From Hsuehochloa calcarea (taxonomy: Eukaryota > Streptophyta > Magnoliopsida > Poales > Poaceae), in contig CM070594.1 in the NCBI GenBank assembly GCA_036346395.1, positions 29,669,385 to 29,733,384 on the forward strand: a stretch of 64,000 bases of DNA, read 5' to 3'. Position numbers and translations under genes: made by a program. Below, one piece after another: positions 45,486 to 57,840 of this stretch. How positions within the stretch are numbered: position 1 is the stretch's first letter; every line of letters starts with the position of its first letter. The notes beneath the pieces were generated by a model that ran no database searches, had not been told where the DNA came from, and saw only the letters and a program-made list of their open reading frames with translations.

Positions 45486-48171
45486 TCTTTTTCCCTCGAT
45501 CTGTCGCGGGCTCGCACTCACTATGGGGCGATGAGAATGAAAACAGGTGATGGAGGCTCACTCGCTCCGGATAGAGGGCGCCGGTACATGTCAACAGCTA
45601 ATCATGCTAGTACAGCCCACAGAGACTTGGGCCTGGGAATGGATTGAGTTGAAACTGGTAAAGTGGGTTGGATTTCATTTAGGTTGACTTTGGGTGGATG
45701 GAAATAGGTCGAGGCAACTAAAGGGTTGATTTGGTTTGATATGGGTTCTAAAAATTCGGGTTGTATGGGTTGAACCCATGAATTCCTATAGGTGGGTTGG
45801 TGCGGGACTTACGGGTCGCCCCACGCCCCAACCAACCCTAGCCCCGCAAGTTCGCAGCGCTATCCACACTCGCCTCGTCCCCCTCCTCTTCCGCCTCATC
45901 CACCCGTCGCCGTCGACACTGGCACCGGTTTGAGCTAGGTGGGTTGGAATGGATTGGTGAGGCCAAGAGGGCGAAACAGGCCGCAAGGGTGGGTTGGTGA
46001 GGGGTGACCGGGTGAGGCCCTTCTTCTTTGTAGCCTCACCGTGAGGGGCTAGGGTTCCATCGCCGCCGCCGCAACGTCAACTCCCTCCTCCCCGCTGTCG
46101 CTGGCCGCCACATTCCTCCGCTCCGGATCTCAGTCCTCCTCCCCCGATTCTTCTACCACTATCAACTCCCTCCTCCTCCCCCGATCTCCCTCGCCGCCGA
46201 TCGCCGCATGCCCCCGCTCCCATATCTCCTTTGCCCCCACACCCAAGTTCACCTCTTTTTGAATTCTTTCTTTCGTTAGATAAAATGAAGTTCTAAAACT
46301 TTTGCTTTTGTTTTTGTGGAATCTGTGTTAATGGGCTTGCCTCGTTCGTTTGTGTCCAGTGTTGTGCCCTTTGCACTACTACCACCAGAAGCTTTTACCC
46401 ATGGATTCTAGCTTATAACACCCTATGTACTAAACTAAGAGCTCCTGCTTTATGCTCTTTTGAACTGAAGAGACAATGATCTGAATGTCTTGGATGCTAC
46501 ATGAACATAATATCTCAGTTTGAATTAAGTATCAGTACATCATGTCAGTGCCTAGTAAATAATAAGCGATCGTGTGATCAGATACTTATAAATGTTTGTT
46601 GAGTAATGCTTACCTTCAATATAATAGACAGATGTGCATTTCGTATTTTCAACAAATATGTGTCATGTTATTAATTGTTTCTTAGCATGACGGCATGACC
46701 TACATACATGGTGTCGAAAACAGATAACAGGTACCCGCTAGGTCAACTTACCTTGTAGTGATTATAGGGTAATCAGCCTTGTCCGCGGCCTTATAACCGG
46801 TTTTTCTATTTAAATTATGGATTTATACATGTATATTCATATAGCATCAAAATAAAAGTCTTAATGCATACGGCTCAGGCTGAGATCGAGGGCCTTGAGG
46901 CTGAGGAGGTTCTTGTATTTCATTTGCCATTGGATTGAAACATCTACTGCCTACAACAATTTTCAGAAGCAAGAAAAAGTGACCAACGATTCATGAACTT
47001 GTGCAAAATTACAAATAGACAAATAGATTAATAGAAATGGGAGCAAATCCTCCTCTCCTGAACAACCAACAGCCCTCAAATAGACCCAAAATCCAAATTA
47101 TACCATCCAAAGCCCTCCTCGTGTGCAAGCCCTCCTCGTGTGCGCAACCACCGCTGCATTGCATGTCCCCCTCCTCGCGTGCGTGAAGGCTGCAGAACTC
47201 CCCTCCTTGCGCCTCCCTCTCCCTCTTCAATCCTCCCTCATGCGCAAGGAAGCAAAGGGCTTTCTGTTGCTGGCTGCGGCAGCTCAGGGGAAAAGGGACC
47301 GAGGGAGAGAAGCTGCCACAGCCCGCAGCTCAGGGTAGGAGCTCGAGTACGGAGCGGAGGAGGGAGGGAAGCAGCAGCAACAGATCAATCCAGATCCAAA
47401 AGAATGAGACAGATAATATGGGGCCAGATGAGTAGAGATCAAGTACCTGATGGTGTTGTTGCAACGCCAAAGACCGCCTCGAGTCGCCATCGCCGGAGCA
47501 GTGGAAGCTGGCTGGATCCGCTGCCCAAACCTGGCTTTTCCCTTCTCCCTTTTCCCCTTCGCGCGCTCTGGTGCTATTGCCCACGCTAGCCTCGGCAGAA
47601 TCACGCCATGTCCCGTGCGCCGTGGGTAGTGTTCCAAAAAATCGGTAGGCAGTATTTATTCGGTCACTCCACGTAGTAGCGATTATACGGAAATCAGTCT
47701 TGTACTTGATTTCAAGGTTACCGGATTTTAAATTTTAAATTTTTTATTTATGTACACTCATGCAGTAGCAAAAAGACATCTAGTGCATCTTTTTTTAAAT
47801 ATAGGCTTGAAAACAAAGCTATTGGTAACGTAACCATGCAAATCAACAATATAATATGGTAACAGTACAAATATTGGTAATAAAGAAACAAAATTTATGA
47901 TTCATATATTATATATTGTTCTAAGTTCCAACCATATCATACATAGGTAATGTCTGGTCACCAAACAAGTAAACCTATTTCCGACAAGTAAACCTCCAGT
48001 GAGCTCAGAGCCTAGTAAAGCCTAGTTTCTCTAGTGTTTCTGTAATACGTCACAATTACCCCTAATATTCAGCATAATATACGGTAATCAACTTGCTTAT
48101 CCACTTAATTGGCCCGCTTAATATTGTAAACCTATTAAAGTACTCGTTTTGCAATATTGGACTTAGGGAGG
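45486..48171. other. Interval with no firm gene
   Basis: Contains low-complexity GGGTTGG-rich sequence (45640-46010), a C-rich tract (46030-46250), and AT-rich DNA. On the minus strand 47490-47447 reads MATRGGLWRCNNTI followed by a good donor CATCAG|GTACTTG; an upstream ATG at 47637 extends the frame. This could be a first exon but no partner exon was found. Two similar stretches (46735-46800 and 47640-47715, sharing GATTATA-GGGTAATCAG/ACGGAAATCAG and ACCGG) flank the GC-rich block and may be ends of an element. Confidence 0.3.
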
Positions 48172-48174
48172 AGA

Positions 48175-49455
48175 CACTACTACACAAAACCTCATCACAG
48201 ACGGTTCTACACCGTCATCACAGACGGTTTTTGAACCGTCAGATTTATGTGTCTGTGATAACAGACGATCATCACTGAGCGGTTTTAAAACCGTGCAGTG
48301 ATAGTTATTATCACGCACGGTTACGAACAAAAACCGTCGCGAAATAGATTATCAGACGGTTACAACAAAACCGCTCGTGATAGTCTATTTTCGACGCATA
48401 CGAACAAAACCGCTCGTGATAATAACTATCATCGACGGTTTTGTTCGTAACTGCTCTGTGATAGTTTTTTCTATCGCAAAAAATATATCGATTTTGAATG
48501 TTCGCAATGCTGATAGTCTTGATATGCAACATTGCTCGCGAGAAAAATGAAATGGCGGGACAGAGAGGAAGATACATGCATACCTTCTTCCCAAAGATGG
48601 CGTGGAGGGTGACGATGAGCTCCTCCTCCCGCGTGAAGTTCACGTGCTTGAGGTTCAACCTCGTAGTTGGTGTACCTCACCGCAGCTCTTGCCGCACCTC
48701 TTCAACCTCGCGAGCGAGCGCATCCATGCACGCAAAAACACCATCGGTTCCTCGATCTCATCAGCCAAAAGCCCATGCAGATGATACAAAGATGTAATGT
48801 ACATGAAAACGCATGACCGCTCTTTGAGGAACGGAGGTCCAGGTTGCCGGTGCCGTGGGTGGAGGTCCAGTTGAGGCATGTGGCGGTGAACTTGGACCGG
48901 CACGCCGACGAAGACGAAGTCCAAGAAGACTCGGTGTCCCACAGTGTTCGACACCCTCCCAAAGACATTCAAATTTCGACTTCGGCTATTATTTATAAGG
49001 ACAATGTAACTTATTTTGCTTCCCGCGCACGTGTTCAAAATTTTCGAACTCCCGCGCTGCGAATCACAGACGGTTTTATACAAAAATCGTCTGTGATGAC
49101 ATAAAGCCATGGTAAAATCGAAGAGTAAGGAAAAATCCAAGCCATGGTAAAACCTAAAATCACGCATTTGCTTCTAATTAAGAACCGTCAGATATTATTG
49201 AGCGCTTACAATTAGAACCCGCTGCGAATGGATGACATATCACGCACGGTTTACTAATAGAACCGTCAGGATAATTCGCTGAGCGGTTCTATTAGTAAAC
49301 CGTCTGTGATAGATTCATATCACAGACGGTTCTAAATAAGAACCGTCTGTGATAGGCTCCCATCGGCTATTCCAGGTCGGAACAGACCCAACACAGACGG
49401 TTCCAAAAGAACCGTCTGTGATGGGCCGTCTGCTATAGCCTCTTTTGTAGTAGTG
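48175..49455. mobile_element. Small non-autonomous CACTA element (Pack-CACTA)
   Basis: It begins CACTACTACACAAAACC and ends TTTTGTAGTAGTG, flanked by the 3-bp duplication AGA (48172-48174 and 49456-49458). Subterminal arrays of a CACAGACGGTT/AACCGTCTGTG motif in both orientations fill about 300 bp at the left end and 400 bp at the right end; these are the expected transposase-binding repeats. The 1281-bp element lacks transposase. Its interior carries one R2R3-MYB exon on the minus strand. The same motifs occur in the large CACTA element to the right, which could have supplied transposase. Confidence 0.93.
48584..48706 (-). pseudogene. Captured R2R3-MYB exon 2 inside the CACTA element
   Basis: On the minus strand an AG acceptor (48708-48707) is followed by the code for LKRCGKSC, then NLKHVNFTREEELIVTLHAI, ending FGKK at a GTATGC donor (48583). 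In R2R3-MYB genes exon 2 starts just before RCGKSC and ends just after the LHxxxGxK block, so the exon and both splice sites have been carried in. Two small losses (around CGGCTG and CCTGAGG) break the frame between CGKSC and NLKH. MYB proteins are DNA-binding transcription factors; this single exon cannot make one. Confidence 0.88.
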
Positions 49456-50126
49456 AGACCTATTCCCATTATTCAGTCTAATATCGGGCCTACCAAACCG
49501 CTCTTTAGAACACTGTTCGTGGGCCCATCTACCGGCTTGTACACTGCTTGTTAGCCGAGTATCCCATATACTCGCCCGGTTATACCTGGTTGACTATTGA
49601 TTATCTAGTTTTGCATACTAGTAACAGGTAGGGGTACAAACCGAGCGGATACGAACGGATATCGCTCATCCTGTATCCTTTTCCATATTTTTTTCTGATT
49701 CAGAATCGGACACGGACTGTGCTGGATACAAATACGAATACGGATAGTCTCGGTCAAGAATACAGAGCGAATATACGCCGAACCGAATATAGATTGTTTC
49801 AGTCACGAATACTTATTTGGATATTGCGTGAAAATATAAACCATATAAGTCGCACAAATAAAGATCAATCAACCATACTACATGTCCAAAATACGACTAG
49901 ATTAGTAGTTTAACAAGCAAATTTAAATACATCACACGATAACAGAGGCTATTTAAGCAATTAGTAGTAACTAGCAAGTAGCAAATACATGATAGATGCT
50001 AGGTAAGCAAGTAGTAACTACTAACTAGCAAGTAGCAAGTCACAAGTTCACAACTCTCACACTTCACACGATCCAAAATTACATCAGAAGTTCACAACAC
50101 AGGATAGTAGCACATCAAGTAGCCAA
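49456..50126. mobile_element. hAT-like remnant and flank
   Basis: From about 49628 the sequence AGGGGTACAAACCGAGCGG and repeated CGAATA/GGATA motifs resemble the hAT element at 30601-31137, but no right terminus or 8-bp duplication was found. 49950-50100 is rich in short AAGTAG/CAAGTAG direct repeats. Confidence 0.35.
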
Positions 50127-51039
50127 GTACACTACTACAGAAAAGCTCATCACAGACGGTTCATAACAGTCATCACAGACGGTTTTTGAACCGTCTGAAA
50201 TTTTATGTCTGTGATAACAAGCGGTTATCACAGACGGTTTCTCAACCGTCTGTGATAACTCTTATCACAGACGGTTCCCAACCACGAACCGCCTGATTAC
50301 GTAGTATCACGATGGTTCGTGGTTGAACTGCCTGTGATTCGAGAGTCACGCATTTGGTTCCAACCACGAACCGCTCGTGGTACTATGAGAATCATGCATT
50401 TGCCTGTGGTTAGAACCGTCTATGATAAGTATTTAGACCTAATTAATTTTTATCGTATTTTCAGCTAGCCTCAGGAATTGCTAGACATGCCCTCTGAAAA
50501 CTAGCAAGCAGAAACATGTCACAGATAATTGTTGACAACTCAAAGTGATCATTTAACTCAAAATCAAGTACAAAAGAATGTTTCAAGTATGTATTGTCGC
50601 TAGAGTTACAAATTGAATTACAACCAGTCAAAGTGAATTACAATATTGAATCAATTGTTTCGAGGTCGTTCATCGGTGTCGACGGCGTGAAACTCTCCGG
50701 TGGTGTTAACTATGTCTGCCTTAATGAAGCCACAGAGCTCCCCTCGAATGTGCATGACTTGGTCCATCTCGAGTGCATTTAACTCTATGTTCAAGCCCTG
50801 TCGCTAGCAGGAGTAAAGTAGTAAGCATATATATTTAAATTTATAATTAGGAGATAATTATTACGAGATTGACAAACCTGGGGATCGTGCGTCCTAGAAG
50901 CATATGTAGAATGCGCATAGGTGATCTCGTTTTTGCTGGCGGCACTGCAAAAATAGAATTACATATATATGTACAGTCAGTTCGAGACGCAATATTACAG
51001 AGTATGATATATGATTATTGTGTTGTAGCTGCATCAAAA

Positions 51040-54000
51040 TCGCATCCGTGAGTCGCTGTGGCGCTCGTTCCTTGTATAAACCTCCTCAAAGAACATAGTC
51101 GATGAACGCCTACATGATTCAAAAAAGTTATCCTTGTCCATTTCAAACGAAGGAAGACTGCAATAGAGTTATGTGCGGAGGAAATGAACATACCTGTCGA
51201 GTATTCCTTTAAGAAGGGTGAAGTCGTGATTTTTGTTGGGTAGAGAATCAAGGTACAATACCATGTTCCTCTTTGGCACAAGAATCAGAAGAATCCAGTG
51301 GAACCTACTCGTGTATGTCGCTATAGTCATAAACCTATGTTGAAACGTAATTTGTATAGCAAATACTGAAGCACTTACTTCTGGTTGTAGGGCACCATTA
51401 TGTAGTCCATGTCGTCCAGAGCAAGCAATCCGATTTTTATGTAATTCTCGACGTAGGATGCATCTTGGTTAATTATTTGCTCAGAGACCACGTGTGGGTC
51501 GAGGAAACCCACCGATTCTTTGATTCGACAGACACATTTCATAATGTATCTGTACATAAGCAATGAGTTATGATATTTATCGGTATCACGTGAGTGTAGA
51601 AATTGATTGTACACACTTACGTTGTCCAAAGATCGTAGAAGTGAGGCGTCGAGGCGCTTAGGTTGTATAGGTCAAATAAGCCTTCAAGCCCACGGCGAAG
51701 TGGCTGTGCTCGTGGAGAAAATGCTCCCTCCCGTGTCCGACGGTGATTCCAAAGATGACCCCTTCTCTCGGTCTTGCGCAAGTACCAATCATGCAAAGCT
51801 TGACAAGCTACTCCTGAGCTCTTTATTTCTGCGCTGGAGACCAACGGACTTCCGAGTGAGTATTTCACGGGTTTGGGAGGTGGCTTAATGTTCTTCGATT
51901 TCGATTTCTCCTTAACGAGGCGGCTGAGGGACGTCTTCCTGTGAGACGCCTCAGGGACCGATATGGTGACACGCTTTTCTTGTCCCTTCGCCGTCTTCTC
52001 GACGGGAAGCGATGTGGCGGCCTTCTGAAGCTTTGGTTGAGGCAGACTCATCGAGGGTCTTATTGGAGAGGCAGGGTCCTCCGTCACTGAAGGGTCCAGT
52101 GCGATGTCCTTCTTGGGTCACTGGATAAAAGTGTGCGTGGCATCCCCTAGTGTTCTGATTTCTTCGTTCGGGGGAATCTCCATCGGGATGGCCATGAAAT
52201 TGTCATGGACCATGTGTAATACCCCGGAAACGAAAAGAGTAAAGAATCGAATCGAGTAATTTGAATGGAAGCCGGGGAAAGAAAAGACAATTAAAGGAGT
52301 AGAAATTCCTGAAAAATAGAAGGGGTTTTCCATAAACTCGACAACTGGGCTCGACCACGGCCCAGAGGGGCCCATGTGGTGGCCGCCATAAGGGGGTTTT
52401 CCACCCCCCAAACCCTAAACTCCACATTTCTCTCCCCCTCCCCCCTTTGGAGCCGCCCCCCCCTTCCCTCTTGCTGTGCACCGCTTTGTACGTCGATTTT
52501 GGGTAAGATGCGTTCGTTTTCTGTCCTGTCCATATCTTAGAAAGTTGTAGGTATTATTCTTAGCTTTCCATAGCCATCGAGATCACGTGATTCCTTTTTA
52601 CGGTTTAGGAGATATGATTTTTTTAGTGCGCGCTGTTCTGTCTGTCTGACGAGAAGGATCTGTCGGCTTGATCCTAGGTTTTGATTTAGTTAGAGGCATT
52701 TCCAGAACCTCCACCCAAATAAGTTATTGTTTCCCTTTAAATTATCTTTCAAAGCTGATACAGATCATCTCCATTGGATCTGTATAATGAAAGTTATGAT
52801 ATTTTCTTTACCACTGTTCTGAATTCTGGGCAGATAAATGTTAGTGTTTTCATCTATTGTTTAGACTACTGTAGAGGCCGAATCTGGGGTTTTGCCCTTC
52901 TAGAGTTTTATTCCTGGGAATGTTAGCTTTCTTTTGGCACCGAGATCAGGAACATCCGATCTGTAGTTTGGGAGATATGAATTTTTTATTATGAACTGTC
53001 CGGTCTGTCTGAAAATTGAGGTCAGTAGGTTTGTCCCTCGATTTTGTTCAAATTAGGGGCCGAATCAGAACCTTCACCCAACTAAGTTATTTTAGCCCTT
53101 AAAATTATCTTTCCAAGATGATAAGAATCATTCTCATTGGATCAATAGGTTGAAAGTTACGCTATTTGCTTTATCTCTGATCTGTATTCTGGACAGACGT
53201 AGATGGGTTGTGTTTAGCTGATAATTAGCCCTTTATTTTGGCCGAATCAGGGGATTCTGCCAACTAATGTTTTGTAGCCTGATCTGTTAAGATTCAGTGA
53301 GCACTGGTTTCAGGTCTTTTAGAGTTACAGATAATTAATGGTGAATTTTCTCGTACCGCTGCTCAGAAGGGCTGAAATCTGGTCAATAGTTTATTTTCAT
53401 TTTGGGTCTATGCGGTATATTGATAGTCGGGGTTATTGTAGAACACCGTTGCGTGTTATATCGTTGTTCTTATTTTGGGAACATGCTTGTGTAGGCGGCG
53501 AGGCATCATGTGTGGGAACACCTCCGCTGCCTACTAACGAGTCACAACGCGAAAGGCAAGTATCTCAGATGTTAACCGGTGTTGAATTCAAAGGAATGCA
53601 TAATGATATGTTGTTTACATGAATGTTCTTGTGCTTTGTTCATGGTGTTGATATACTTGCAAGTGACTAGTGTGGCCTTATTGGTACATTATGTTGAGTG
53701 TGAATACATATTTATACTTGTTTACACATGTTGTTGAATGCCATGTGTCTTTTCCACTAATGTGTGTTATTAATTCATACCATGAGAAATCATCATGTTC
53801 ATTCATAAAATTCATTATGACCACGGAAGTGGATTCTTTTAGTAAGTCCCATCAATTCCAAGATGGGCATTTGAAAGACCCATCAATTCCAAAGATGGGC
53901 ATTTGAAAACCCACCATTCCAATGTGGGTAGTGTTGACCACCATTCCAATGTGGCAACTTGGACACCGTGATGAAACGCTCTTCATACGGTGATTGGGTC

Positions 54001-55774
54001 CCCGCATTTTGTGAATTACGGGCTTAAGTGAACACCGACGGTGTATCACTCGCTATACCGTATATGCAAATGATAAGTCCATACCTTCAATGCATTCTTA
54101 CATTTCATCCATTCATGTATTCATTTCATACGCATATGTATGTGTTCCAATAATTGTTCGTAATTCAACTGAATTGTGTTGTCCACTCCATGCTTGATTA
54201 TTCTTGTTTAGTACTTGCTGAGTCTTCGACTCACCCTTGCTTTGTATGTTTTAATTAGGTAATTGAGGAGGACGATAAGATGATTTGGCGGGTAGTTCGC
54301 ACACTACACTTCACTTTTATCCAATCGTAACAATTATTCTTACCATTCACCAAGTCAAATTGTTGAAATAAGTTCCGCATTGTAATAATCCTATGCTAGT
54401 ATCGCTTGACTGCTCGTGGTATTATGACCGCTTATCCATTCTTTACCATGATTCTAGTGATCGCTCATTGTCTTTCCTTAGGAATTTATGTTGATTGAAT
54501 CGATAATCTAGTTTTAATGCTATGCTTAGTAGTTTGATAGGTTTGCGTGACATTTTGGCTTCCGAATAGCCAGGGTGTTACACCATGTCCACTGCACTCG
54601 GCGTAACCTCGCACTACCGGGCACCGTCGTCGCCTCGCTCTTCCTCGGTATGGATACACCATACCCGCCCAAATTTCAATAGGAATCGACCCAACCATCC
54701 TCACTTGAGCTTGCGGGCGTGGCTCCTACAAAGGGTACACAATTAGCTAAGGCGCCCTATAGATCTATCTTTGGAGCATTCCAGATGTACATTACCTCGA
54801 TGCCGCCGATCGGTAATTGCACGTCGTCATGTCCAGAATTATGTGTGGACGCGACGCTACTCCGATGTCGAGCAGGACTTGCTCCCAAATTAACAGGGGC
54901 GGCTTGCGCCTGCATGAGTTGATTTACTTGGTTCTGCAAGTTTGTTATTTGTTCTTGAAATTTTGCAATAATCACATGTTCCAACCGAAGGCGTCGTCTG
55001 GTCCTTGGATCTCTTCCTACTCCTATACGTGTCGGAGTTGTGTGGAATCCATCCTCCAAGGTACGTAAACCCCAACGCCTCACGTGCAACCCGATGCTCC
55101 TTGTTTCCCGGGGTCAGATGGTACATCCTTCTCCTGCCTACTTGAAGGAACCTTGGGAACATGCGGAAGTCAATGCTGCCTGCAAGAGGACATCATGTTA
55201 TTATAGACACCATGAAGTTATGGACTTATTAACAATTAAGTGGTTCGAGAAATTTACCAGATGTTGAGACACTGCCTCGTCTGCCGGGTTTGTCAAAGAG
55301 ATGTTGCCTGAAGACGTGGCTGATGCCTCGCTCTTAACTAGGCTCGAGCGCTGCCTCGAGATCTCAAGAACGGTCGTAGCGCCTCTGTCCTCCGCCGCCA
55401 TCTGCGTGGCTTTACCGCGTAGCGGCGGCCGCAGTCTGTGGGGTGAGTGTTTTGTGCCTGGATAGCTCTGTGCGCCACACTTTGCTCCTGAAATTCGGCA
55501 GTCGTCTTCATCTACACGAAGGCGTCCCATGTATCCCGCGACAAAAATTGATACGTCGTGAAGGGCGTCCGACCCGTGTTCACGCATCGCGTGACAAGCG
55601 TGCTCTTGAAGGTCCTCCACGCGTGGGACATCGCCAACAAAAGCATGCCATCGCACACGCAGGTCTCGCTTCAGGAAAGTGAACGAGGCGAAAGTTCATC
55701 CACAACCGGTCTCTCTCAGATCCAGACGATTTGGCGACGTCACCGACGGCGCGCGAAGACGGTGCCTCCGCCAT
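51040..55774 (-). pseudogene. CACTA ORF2 with Ulp1-like C48 protease domain, interrupted
   Basis: It starts at the ATG at 55774 (MAEAPSSRAVGD) and runs through RVEDLQEHACHAMREHGSD, a coiled-coil-like EQITNLQNQVNQLMQAQ (about 54930), then, after the LTR insertion, MAIPMEIPPNEEIRTLGDA and a basic Pro-rich linker. The C-terminal part spans exons ending at 51379 (donor GTAAGT), 51304-51194 and from about 51111; FHWILLILVPKRN and LYLDSL carry the His and Asp of the C48 cysteine-protease fold seen in many plant CACTA second genes. A stop falls in the last exon (VL, TGA, GGLYKERAP). The role in transposition is not established to my knowledge. Confidence 0.75.
52215..54582 (+). mobile_element. Gypsy solo LTR inserted in CACTA ORF2
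   Basis: 2368 bp with TGTAATACCCCGG...GGGTGTTACA ends and a perfect 5-bp duplication CCATG (52210-52214 and 54583-54587). Its closing region (GACTCACCCTTGCT, then GAGGA(G/T)GA) resembles the 9.4-kb gypsy LTRs, indicating a related Tekay-like family. It splits the CACTA reading frame, so it inserted after the CACTA element arrived and later lost its interior by LTR-LTR recombination. Confidence 0.92.
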
Positions 55775-55902
55775 CTCGCTTACTTGTTATCTATATAAGT
55801 TACGATGCAATGATTACATAGTAAATAAAATATATGAAATTGCACAAAAATATAAACAAATAGAATCAACGCTTGCCATCTCAAATTTGCTTTGTAGTAG
55901 TG

Positions 55903-57840
55903 CCATACCATAAAGAAACAAAGAGAAGCAATAATCAGAGTAAAATAAAATAAATTGCCGTCAGTGTACCATAAGAATCATCACGGTTCCCAGGTTTACC
56001 TAGATTAGTCGGCACACTAAGTATCGAGACTACCCACACCAATCTAGGTTAACCGGCATCTTGATTTTTCAAGTCACCTAGGCTAACCTGCATTAGTCGA
56101 GACCGGATACCCATGATATCTAGGCCAACCTAGTAAATCGACCGCCTTATTTCCATAGGTTTTCATCATTTGGCATTATTACAATTCAAACCCACTTTCG
56201 GTAATTGCCGTAATTGCGGTCAAATCCTACAGTGCACATCCCAATAAATCCCAAACCCTCGGTAGACATCATTAGGTGTATCCAACTAACAGCCCCGACA
56301 CGACAAAGATAGCCTCAAAGAAGGCGAGCAGAGCTCAACCAAGACAAAGAGGAGACAAGAAAGCACCGGCGCGACAAAGACAAATTTCATTTCGAGCCTT
56401 CTCTCGCCGGTTCATCCCCCTGGCCGAGCAAGCACACAGAGCCTCACCCCATTTCAAACAAAAGCACAATGAGTAAAACATCTAAAGGGGTAAAATACCA
56501 CATAAACCCTGTGGTGGTCAGGGCGGGGTGGCACCGAGGTAAACCCTCGGGCTCTCACGGCAGAGAAGGGGGAAGCGCAGGCAAACTCACCGGGGGGTCG
56601 GCAGGGGCGAGGGCGGCACCGAGGGAGGCAAGGACGAAGGGAGGCGGCGCTGGGAAACTCACCGAGTGCTCGGCAGGGGCGGGGTGGCACCGACGACGGC
56701 GAGGGACGAAGAGGCTACTGGTAAACCCTCGGCTCACGACGAGAGAAGGGTGGAAAAGACTAAGGCGTAAGAGTGCACAACCGCTCGATGATAATACGGA
56801 CTTATATAGTCGATATCACATACGGTTCTATGATAGAACCGTCAGGATAATACATCACGAGCAGTTCCATAAACAAACCGTCGTGATGATAACTATCACG
56901 CGCATTTGCTCGCTATGAAACCGCCTGCGTGATGACTTAACCGAGAAACCCTAATTTTAATATCACGCACGATTCCATAATCGAACCGTCTATGATATGT
57001 TGATATCACGAGCGGTTTATTACTAGAACCGCTCAGTGATGTTAATCTATCACGCATGCTTCATTATAGAACCGCTCGTGATGTGAACAGTTACACACAT
57101 ATGTAGAGCCGTCGATCTTTAGATGGACGGCCCGGTCAGCGTGAACGCTCGGACCGTCCAAAGCACTTCGCTGTGAACCGCCCATCGCTAGATCAACGGC
57201 CCAGATTCGCGGTGAACGTCGGACCGTCCGACGCTGCCATCTGACGTGGACCGTTGGATCTAAATCCAACGGTGAGGTTTGTGAGCCGCGCGCGCGCGCG
57301 TTGTCCCGTGGACTCGGGCCGCTGGATCCAAGATCAACGATCTAAGTTCATCCACGTCGATTTAATTTTGGATTTTCCCGAGAAGGATTATTTGTTAACT
57401 AAAAAATGCAATTAAATTCAAAAATGCATAACTTTTTCGCTGTAAACTATTTTTGAGTGAATCCAATTATGTTGGATTCCTCTATTAATGAGCTTACTGT
57501 GAAAATTAGTTTTGAACATGTTACTATTTCCAGAAAAGTTTACTTATGTATTTTTACTTTTGCTCATTTCATGGCTTTGAAAAATTGTAGAAAGTGCATC
57601 ATAGCTCCAAATGAGATGAATCCAATTGGGTTATTCATCTCATGAGGTGCTTGATTCACTGTATCATAGCTCCAACTGAGGTGTTTTGCTCATATCTTTT
57701 GCATTAAGAATCCAAATCAATTGGTTCTTGTTGATAAATTCCTTATAAATCATGCTCTTGCTGCTATAAAATTTTCAAAGTCCATAACACGTGACGCGTT
57801 TCCATGTTAACATCAAATTACAATGGAATATATACATGCT
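55903..57840. other. Spacer between CACTA genes with an internal block of subterminal-type repeats
   Basis: It holds GGTTAACC/CTAGGTT-type short repeats (55990-56140), a GC-rich repetitive tract (56510-56760) with recurring CTCACCG and GGCACCGA motifs, a block of ACCG-CGTGAT inverted motifs (56780-57085), and GGACCGT(C/T)GGAT motifs (57120-57350). No protein recognised. It is likely the promoter/5' UTR of ORF2 and the 3' flank of TNP2. Confidence 0.5.

Noticed and set aside
55891..55902. TTTGTAGTAGTG as the right end of a CACTA element starting at 50130.
   Set aside because: The flanking triplets do not match (GTA at the left, CCA at the right) and there are no subterminal repeats beside it. 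Kept only as a finding, not used as a boundary.
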